Of a stretch of 9,337 nt of DNA, positions 1 to 5,358 are shown piece after piece. The notes under the pieces are model-generated. The model ran no database searches, was not told the origin of the DNA, and saw only the letters and a list, made by a program, of their open reading frames with translations. How positions within the stretch are numbered: the first letter of the stretch is position 1; every line of letters starts with the position of its first letter. Source of the stretch: an uncultured Bacteroidales bacterium (lineage in GTDB: Bacteria > Bacteroidota > Bacteroidia > Bacteroidales > UBA932); assembly GCA_946415795.1 (NCBI GenBank), contig CAMKTW010000053.1:1-9337 (forward strand). The letters run 5' to 3'. Made by a program: the position numbers and the translations under genes.

Positions 1-540
1 TTCTGCCAGAGCGGCCCGGAGGACTGGACCGAGGCTATTGCGGAACTCCGTCTGGTACCGATTGCCATCTCTTACGAATGGGAGCCTTGCGATATCCTCA
101 AGGCGATGGAATTACACCTTCGTGAATCGGGAGAGCCCTATGTCAAGCGCCCGGGAGAGGATATGAACAGCATTCTCACCGGTATCCGCCAGCAGAAAGG
201 CAGGGTTCATCTATGCATCTGCGACATCCTCACGGAAGAAGATTACGCCAGCCTGGGCAATCTCAGCAAGGGGGATTTCACAAAAGAGTTGGCCCGCATA
301 ATAGACAAAAGGATAATTTCTTCATACAGGTTGTTTGAGAATAACTTTATTGCCTGGGATATGCTCACCGGAAACGCATCCGGATGCTATACCGCAGAGC
401 AAAAAGAGGCCTTCTGCAGCCATCTTGCAGAGTTGGACAAGTATCCGGATTCTGAAGCTCTTAAAAAGATTATCCTCCGGATATATGCAAACCCGGTGTT
501 CAACCGCAACAAGTTATCAGAAAAAAGAGAGTTACAATAA
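1..540 (+). CDS. LPLAT/PlsC-like acyltransferase, C-terminal part (5' truncated)
   Basis: The reading frame is open from the first base to the TAA at 538-540, giving 179 residues with no N-terminus. I recognise it as the C-terminal part of the Bacteroidetes 1-acylglycerol-3-phosphate acyltransferase-like (LPLAT) family. The clues are an LVPIAISYEWEPCDILKA segment (residues 19-36 of the visible part), a following PGEDMNSILTGIRQQKGRVH segment, an SYRLFENNFIAWDML segment, and a C-terminal ILRIYANP. The catalytic HX4D motif should lie left of the window, so activity cannot be judged. Family members transfer acyl chains from acyl-ACP or acyl-CoA to lipid-like acceptors at the inner membrane. The gene ends 3 nt before the ketosynthase, so it is probably in the same operon; by inference it would transfer the finished aryl-polyenoyl chain to its acceptor. 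An ATG at 106 is internal, because similarity continues upstream of it. A housekeeping phospholipid role is the alternative. Confidence 0.82.
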   Translation, partial: FCQSGPEDWTEAIAELRLVPIAISYEWEPCDILKAMELHLRESGEPYVKRPGEDMNSILTGIRQQKGRVHLCICDILTEEDYASLGNLSKGDFTKELARIIDKRIISSYRLFENNFIAWDMLTGNASGCYTAEQKEAFCSHLAELDKYPDSEALKKIILRIYANPVFNRNKLSEKRELQ

Positions 541-548
541 AATATGAG
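538..548 (+). promoter_or_regulatory. intercistronic stop/start junction TAAAATATGAG (copy 1)
   Basis: The acyltransferase stop TAA, a 3-nt AAT spacer and the ketosynthase ATG form the 11-mer TAAAATATGAG. The same 11-mer recurs at the ketoreductase/lyase junction. The upstream stretch is A-rich (AAAAAAGAGAG at about 521-531) and holds no convincing Shine-Dalgarno, consistent with Bacteroidetes initiation, which favours A-rich leaders. It is probably a re-initiation site after termination of the preceding gene. Confidence 0.5.
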
Positions 549-1761
549 GCGTGTAGTTATCACGGGAATGGGTATCTATTCCTGCATAGGACAAGATCTT
601 GATACCGTACGGGATTCGCTCTATAACTGTGTTTCCGGCATCCGTTTTGACCCGTTGCGCAAAGAGCACGGCTTCCGTTCCGGCCTTACAGGATATGTAC
701 CCGCACCCAACCTTAAAGCAGAACTTCCCCGCTCCCAGCGGGTATATATGCCGCAGCAGGCACAGTATGCATATTGTGCTACCCGCGACGCCCTGCGCCA
801 GGCCGGCATCGATATGGATTATCTTGACAGTCACGACGTAGGCCTGATATATGGCAACGACAGCTCGGCAGAGGCTGTTTATCAGTCTGTCGCAAAAATC
901 ATGGAGAAGAACGACACTATGCTCTGCGGCTCGGGAGCGATTTTCCAGTCTATGAACTCGACCGTGACTATGAACCTCGGGGTGATATTCCATCTGAAAG
1001 GTATCAATCTGACCCTGTCTGCCGCCTGTGCCAGCGGCTCCCACGCCATCGGCTGGGGCAGCATGCTGATCCAGAACGGCTTGCAGGACATAGTAGTGTG
1101 CGGCGGCGCACAGGAGATAAACGAGGCTGCCACCGGGTCGTTCGACGGAATATCGGCATTCTCCGTCCGGGAAGAAGACCCCGCCGGGGCAAGCCGTCCC
1201 TTTGACCGCGACCGCGACGGACTCATCCCCAGCGGAGGTGCGGCGACGCTGATCCTTGAAAGCTATGAGAGTGCGGTAAAGCGCGGCGCCAGGATAATCG
1301 CAGAGGTGATAAGCTACGGCTTCTCCTCTAACGGCGACCATATCTCCTCCCCCAATGTCGCTGGACCTTCCCGCTCCCTTGAGATGGCTCTGAGCCGCTC
1401 CGGGCTGCAGTTGAAGGATATCGGTTATATCAATGCCCACGCTACGTCCACCCAGGTGGGTGACGCAAACGAGGCCAAGGCAATCGCCAACGTCTTTGGC
1501 GACCGTACCGTGGAGGTGACCAGCACCAAAGGGCAGACGGGCCACGAGATGTGGATGGCCGGCGCGAGCGAAATCATTTATTCTATCCTGATGATGAAAA
1601 ACGGCTTCATCGCCGCAAACAACAGTTTCTGCAACCCCGACGAGGATTCTGCACGGCTGCTGATACCTGCCGTCAGGGTGGAGAAACACTTTGATACATT
1701 CCTCTCCAATTCATTCGGATTCGGCGGTACAAACTCTACGCTGGTCATCAGGAATGTATGA
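544..1761 (+). CDS. beta-ketoacyl-ACP synthase (FabF-like ketosynthase)
   Basis: This 405-residue protein is a full-length thiolase-fold condensing enzyme, close to the usual FabF length. It would perform decarboxylative condensation of malonyl-ACP with an acyl chain in the cytoplasm. The N-terminus MRRVVITGMG is the standard ketosynthase start and supports the ATG at 544. The nucleophile is Cys162 in SAACASGSH. The two histidines are His299 in NAHATSTQVGD and His334 in KGQTGHEMWMAGASE, with Lys329 just before. The C-terminal glycine-rich FGFGGTN is at residues 391-397. The region after His334 reads EMWMAGASE, not the LLGAAGAVE of housekeeping FabF, which I take as a mark of the specialised ketosynthases in Bacteroidetes pigment clusters. 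It sits 3 nt after the acyltransferase, and its last 8 nt overlap the FAD oxidoreductase start. Because it has a Cys it is the active ketosynthase, not a chain-length factor. Housekeeping FabF is less likely given the lyase and oxidoreductase neighbours. Confidence 0.93.
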   Translation: MRRVVITGMGIYSCIGQDLDTVRDSLYNCVSGIRFDPLRKEHGFRSGLTGYVPAPNLKAELPRSQRVYMPQQAQYAYCATRDALRQAGIDMDYLDSHDVGLIYGNDSSAEAVYQSVAKIMEKNDTMLCGSGAIFQSMNSTVTMNLGVIFHLKGINLTLSAACASGSHAIGWGSMLIQNGLQDIVVCGGAQEINEAATGSFDGISAFSVREEDPAGASRPFDRDRDGLIPSGGAATLILESYESAVKRGARIIAEVISYGFSSNGDHISSPNVAGPSRSLEMALSRSGLQLKDIGYINAHATSTQVGDANEAKAIANVFGDRTVEVTSTKGQTGHEMWMAGASEIIYSILMMKNGFIAANNSFCNPDEDSARLLIPAVRVEKHFDTFLSNSFGFGGTNSTLVIRNV

Positions 1762-3097
1762 TGCGATAGTCATAGGTGCCGGAGTCAGCGGCCTGATGTG
1801 CGCGAACATATTGTCCCGTATGGGGGCCAATGTACTCGTGCTGGAGAAAGAGCCCGGGTCAGGCGGTATGCTGCAGGGTTTTTCCCGCGGCGGGACCGCT
1901 TTTGACACTGGACTCCACTATGTAGGCGGACTGGGACCGGGTGAGCCCCTGGAGTGGATATTCCGTTACCACAACCTCACCTCACTCCCCTGGGAAAGGC
2001 TTGACTGCGGCGAAGAGGTGATAACCGGCAGCAAGAGCTACCTGATACCCTGCGGATACGACAACTTTGTCGTGGGTATGGCAGAGTATTTCCCGCACCA
2101 GCGGGAGAACCTCAGGCGTTTCGCCGCTGAACTCAAGAGTGTCAGCGACGGAATACGCAACCTGGAGAGAGACCGTCTCCCCCTCTACGAACGCAGTGCA
2201 GCCCGGTTTCTTGAAGATACAATAACCGACGAGACCCTCAGAAAGGTGCTCACCTCGATGGGGCCGAGGATGGAGATGCGCCTCGAAAGCCTGCCGTTCT
2301 ACGAATACGCTATGATTACCGCTCCGTTCATAGAAAGTGCCTGGCGGCTCGCCGCCCCCTCCCGCACCATAACGGATGCTCTTGCAGAGCAGATAATGGA
2401 AAACGGCGGAGAGATCAGATGCGGAGTCTGCGCAGACGGTATCTCTGAGAATGAGGTACGCTCAAAAGACCAGGTATTCAAGGCGGAAGAGATTATCTCC
2501 AGCATCCCGCCGGCCAGTATGGTCTATATTGCAAAGGGGATGCGTAACATCTACAAGAAGAGAATAGTCTCGCTCCCCCAGACCGGCGGTATGTTTACCG
2601 CATATCTGCTCCTTTCGCCGGGAACGATCCCGTATGTAAATCACAACATCAGCATAGACGACAAAGTCTTTGTCCACTTTAACGTGCCACAGGATCAGAG
2701 ACAATGGGCAACGAAGTTGGAGATTATGATGCCTGTAGACGAGTGGCCGCCGACCCGGTCGGACGACTACCGTTCGTGGAAAGAAGACCTCGCAAATCAG
2801 GCGATTGCCGTTGCCCAGAGGCGTCTCCCAGGCCTTTCGGGGGCAGTAAAGGAGATTTATACCAGCTCTCCCCTCACCTGGCAGCGCTACACAGGGTCGG
2901 CATCTTCATTCGGCATCCGCAAGGACTACCGGTCGGTGCTCACCACCGTCCTGAGCCCCCGGACCCCTCTGCCCCACTTATGGCTCATAGGGCAGAGCGT
3001 CGGCCTTCACGGCTTGCTGGGAGTATCTATGACGGTACTCAACACATTGTCACAGATTTATGGAATTGAAAAAATAAAGAAAGAATTATCATTATGA
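1754..3097 (+). CDS. FAD-dependent oxidoreductase, phytoene desaturase / CrtISO / RetSat-like
   Basis: This 447-residue flavoprotein belongs to the superfamily of phytoene desaturase, carotenoid isomerase (CrtISO) and retinol saturase (RetSat). The N-terminal Rossmann fold MYDAIVIGAGVSG carries GxGxxG at residues 8-13, with an acidic Glu31 at the end of the second strand and a following GSGGML. A family segment FDTGLHYVGG lies at 50-59. The C-terminal FAD-binding segment, LWLIGQSVGLHG then LLGVSMT, lies at 409-426. I chose the ATG at 1754: it puts the Rossmann strand at the N-terminus and overlaps the ketosynthase by 8 nt. An in-frame ATG at 1691 would add 21 residues with no family character. 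The stop overlaps the next start as ATGA. By inference the enzyme changes double bonds in a polyene chain (isomerisation, desaturation or saturation); the reaction cannot be read from sequence. There is no phytoene synthase nearby, so a carotenoid substrate is not supported. Confidence 0.88.
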   Translation: MYDAIVIGAGVSGLMCANILSRMGANVLVLEKEPGSGGMLQGFSRGGTAFDTGLHYVGGLGPGEPLEWIFRYHNLTSLPWERLDCGEEVITGSKSYLIPCGYDNFVVGMAEYFPHQRENLRRFAAELKSVSDGIRNLERDRLPLYERSAARFLEDTITDETLRKVLTSMGPRMEMRLESLPFYEYAMITAPFIESAWRLAAPSRTITDALAEQIMENGGEIRCGVCADGISENEVRSKDQVFKAEEIISSIPPASMVYIAKGMRNIYKKRIVSLPQTGGMFTAYLLLSPGTIPYVNHNISIDDKVFVHFNVPQDQRQWATKLEIMMPVDEWPPTRSDDYRSWKEDLANQAIAVAQRRLPGLSGAVKEIYTSSPLTWQRYTGSASSFGIRKDYRSVLTTVLSPRTPLPHLWLIGQSVGLHGLLGVSMTVLNTLSQIYGIEKIKKELSL

Positions 3098-3822
3098 AAA
3101 CTGCATTGGTAACTGGTGGAGGACGCGGAATAGGCAGGGCTATATGCATCAGGCTTGCTAAGGAAGGTTATTATGTAATAGTGAATTATGTCTCTAACGC
3201 CGCTGCGGCAGAGGAGACCCTCGTATCCATTAAAGCAGACGGCGGCGACGGGGAAACTATGCGTTTCGACGTCTCAGACCCCGCTGAGGTAAAGGAGTCG
3301 ATATCGGCCTGGCAGTCTGCACACCCTGAAGAGTACATAGAGGTACTGGTCAACAACGCCGGCATCCGCAAGGACAACCTTATGATCTGGATGGAAGAAG
3401 CCGATTGGAAGAGCGTACTGGATACCAACCTCTGCGGTTTCTATAATGTCACAAAGCTGCTGCTGCAACCGATGATTCTCAAAAAGTTCGGCCGCATCAT
3501 ATCGGTCGCTTCCCTCTCCGGCCTCAAAGGGCTCCCCGGCCAGGTCAATTATTCTGCCGCCAAAGGCGGACTGATTGCCGCCACAAAGGCGCTTGCACAG
3601 GAGGTCGGTCGAAAGAACATCACCGTCAATGCGGTCGCCCCCGGCTTCATCGTCACAGATATGACTGAAGGACTTGACGAGGCGGCTCTTAAGAAAGACA
3701 TCCCGGTCGGGCGCTTTGGCCGCCCCGAGGAGGTTGCAGCGGTAGTCTCTTTCCTTGCATCCCGCGAGGCATCTTATGTCACCGGCGAGTGCATATCAAT
3801 TAACGGAGGATTATATTGTTAA
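3094..3822 (+). CDS. 3-oxoacyl-ACP reductase (FabG-like SDR)
   Basis: This 242-residue classical short-chain dehydrogenase/reductase has the typical FabG length. It has the NADPH-binding TGGGRGIG at residues 7-14, NNAG at 87-90, Asn112 in the DTNLCG segment, and the catalytic Ser140, Tyr153 and Lys157 (YSAAKGG). It ends with the usual ECISINGG segment. It would reduce beta-ketoacyl-ACP to beta-hydroxyacyl-ACP with NADPH in the cytoplasm, the step after the ketosynthase in each elongation round. The ATG at 3094 overlaps the preceding stop as ATGA, so translation is probably coupled to the FAD oxidoreductase. The start lies in an A-rich stretch with no clear Shine-Dalgarno. Primary FabG of fatty acid synthesis would share all these motifs. 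I assign it to the pigment-type pathway only because of the operon context. Confidence 0.93.
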   Translation: MKTALVTGGGRGIGRAICIRLAKEGYYVIVNYVSNAAAAEETLVSIKADGGDGETMRFDVSDPAEVKESISAWQSAHPEEYIEVLVNNAGIRKDNLMIWMEEADWKSVLDTNLCGFYNVTKLLLQPMILKKFGRIISVASLSGLKGLPGQVNYSAAKGGLIAATKALAQEVGRKNITVNAVAPGFIVTDMTEGLDEAALKKDIPVGRFGRPEEVAAVVSFLASREASYVTGECISINGGLYC

Positions 3823-3830
3823 AATATGAG
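3820..3830 (+). promoter_or_regulatory. intercistronic stop/start junction TAAAATATGAG (copy 2)
   Basis: The ketoreductase stop TAA, the spacer AAT and the lyase ATG give exactly the 11-mer seen before the ketosynthase gene. An AACGGAGGA sequence lies at 3802-3810, 15 nt before the ATG. It looks like a Shine-Dalgarno core, but it is too far upstream for ordinary spacing and encodes the conserved NGG of the ketoreductase, so I do not rely on it. Re-initiation is the likely mode. Confidence 0.45.
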
Positions 3831-5352
3831 CAGGATCACTTTATCACAAGTAGAGGGCGTCCTGCGGGGAGAGAAGTTCATAATCCCCGCAGATGCTATG
3901 GCAAAAGTAAGCAGGAGCTACGAGTTTCTGAAAGAATTTTCTAAAGATAAGATAATATACGGCATCAACACCGGCTTTGGCCCGATGGCGCAGTGGCGCG
4001 TGGAGGACAATGACCTTAAAGCGCTGCAATACAATATTATCCGCAGCCACTCCACCGGCGCGGGGGAACCGCTTAACCGCGACCAGGTGCGTGCTGCGAT
4101 AGTAGCGCGCATCGGCACATTCCTTCAGGGGCGCTCCGGCATCCATCCTGAAGTCGTGCAGCTTCTCACAGAATTCCTCAACAGGGATATCACACCGTAC
4201 ATTCCGCGTCACGGCAGCGTCGGGGCAAGCGGCGACCTTGTGCAGCTCGCCCACCTCGCACTCACCCTGATTGGCGAAGGCGAGGTATTTTACAAGGGAG
4301 AACTCCGCAAGACCGCTGATGTCCTGGAATCTGAAGGTCTTAAACCAATCGGCATCCATATCCGCGAAGGTCTTTCTGTAACAAACGGCACCTCCGTGAT
4401 GACCGGCATCGGAGTGGTCAATCTCAGGGACGCAGCCATACTTCTCGACTGGGCTACGCTCGCCGCAGTCTGGATGAACGAGATAGCATCGTCGTACGAC
4501 GACCTGATGGCGGAGCCGCTCAACGAGGTCCGGCGCCAGAGGGGACAAAACGTGATCGCCGCCCGGATGCGCGCTATCGCCGCTTCCAGCAAGTGCCTGA
4601 TGCAGCGCGAACACGAGTTATACGACGCCCCCCACAATGAGCGCGTCTTTGACCATAAGGTACAGGCATATTACTCGCTCCGTTGCGCGCCGCAGATTCT
4701 TGGGCCCATATACGACACTATAGTGAATGCCGGCGAAGTGGTTGAAAACGAACTCAACTCTGCCTGCGACAACCCCATAGTGGATCCCGACACGAAGAAT
4801 GTTTACCACGGAGGCAACTTCCACGGCGACTATGTCTCTCTCGAGGCCGACAAACTCAAAATTGCCCTCGTGCGCCTTTGTATGACAGCAGAACGACAGT
4901 TGAACTATCTGTTCCACGACCGCATCAACGGCATCCTTCCCCCGTTCCTGAATGCCGGCAAGCTCGGGCTCAACTACGGAATGCAGGCCTGCCAGTTCAC
5001 CGCCACCTCCACCACCGCAGAGTCCCAGACCCTGGCGATGCCCAACTACGTGCACAGTATCCCCAACAACAACGACAATCAGGATATAGTCTCGATGGGC
5101 ACCAATTCACAACTGCTTTGCGCACAGGTCATCGAGAATGTATTCCAGGTGCTGGCAATCCAGTATATCGCGCTGGCGCAGGCCACCGACATCCTGAATA
5201 TCAAAGAGAAGATTTCCGATGTTTCGCGCAAAGTATATGGGCAGATAAGGGCCATCCAGCCCTTTATTTTGGAAGATACTCCATTCTACAGGCAGATTGG
5301 CAACGTTATTGAATATCTCAAATCGTCGCCTCTCTCACTTGAGGCGCTATAG
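3826..5352 (+). CDS. MIO-type aromatic amino acid ammonia-lyase, probably tyrosine ammonia-lyase
   Basis: This 508-residue protein belongs to the histidine/phenylalanine/tyrosine ammonia-lyase family at its usual bacterial length. The MIO prosthetic group would form from Ala134-Ser135-Gly136 within SVGASGDLVQLAHLA. Other active-site signatures are Tyr45 in YGINTGFG, Asn187 in TNGTS, Tyr283 and Arg286 in YYSLRCAPQ, and SIPNNNDNQDIVSMG at 411-425. As I recall them, the Flavobacterium johnsoniae-type tyrosine ammonia-lyases share the NTGFGPMAQ, GGNFHGDY and SIPNNNDNQD segments. The enzyme would deaminate L-tyrosine to 4-coumarate, the aryl starter for flexirubin-type polyenes. No hutU, hutI or other histidine-degradation gene is present, which argues against a catabolic HutH. 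The Ser74-His75 pair at the substrate-selectivity position resembles histidine lyases, so substrate is not settled by sequence alone. It begins 3 nt after the ketoreductase. Confidence 0.9.
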   Translation: MSRITLSQVEGVLRGEKFIIPADAMAKVSRSYEFLKEFSKDKIIYGINTGFGPMAQWRVEDNDLKALQYNIIRSHSTGAGEPLNRDQVRAAIVARIGTFLQGRSGIHPEVVQLLTEFLNRDITPYIPRHGSVGASGDLVQLAHLALTLIGEGEVFYKGELRKTADVLESEGLKPIGIHIREGLSVTNGTSVMTGIGVVNLRDAAILLDWATLAAVWMNEIASSYDDLMAEPLNEVRRQRGQNVIAARMRAIAASSKCLMQREHELYDAPHNERVFDHKVQAYYSLRCAPQILGPIYDTIVNAGEVVENELNSACDNPIVDPDTKNVYHGGNFHGDYVSLEADKLKIALVRLCMTAERQLNYLFHDRINGILPPFLNAGKLGLNYGMQACQFTATSTTAESQTLAMPNYVHSIPNNNDNQDIVSMGTNSQLLCAQVIENVFQVLAIQYIALAQATDILNIKEKISDVSRKVYGQIRAIQPFILEDTPFYRQIGNVIEYLKSSPLSLEAL

Positions 5353-5358
5353 CCTGGA

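Noticed and set aside
532..1689. A long open frame (385 codons) on the minus strand, antisense to the ketosynthase gene
   Set aside because: The translation has no recognisable family features, is rich in His, Cys and Gly in a way typical of antisense frames, and lies entirely under a well-supported ketosynthase. It is best explained by third-position GC bias of the sense gene.
1691..1753. An upstream in-frame ATG that would add 21 residues to the FAD oxidoreductase
   Set aside because: The extra residues lie entirely in the ketosynthase's conserved C-terminal coding region and precede a Rossmann strand that normally begins right at the N-terminus. ATG 1754 is the better start.
1754..3097. 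Carotenoid pathway phytoene desaturase
   Set aside because: No phytoene synthase, cyclase or prenyl transferase is present. Superfamily membership alone does not support a carotenoid substrate.
3802..3810. AACGGAGGA as a Shine-Dalgarno for the lyase gene
   Set aside because: It lies 15 nt before the ATG, too far for normal spacing, and it encodes the conserved NGG at the end of the FabG-like protein.
3844..4614. A 256-codon open frame on the minus strand within the lyase gene
   Set aside because: It is fully antisense to a conserved enzyme, its product looks like random antisense translation, and it has no neighbours on its strand.
3826..5352. Histidine utilisation enzyme HutH as the primary call
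   Set aside because: No hut genes flank it; the neighbours are polyene-type biosynthesis genes, and several segments match tyrosine lyases of flexirubin clusters as I recall them. Kept as an alternative only.
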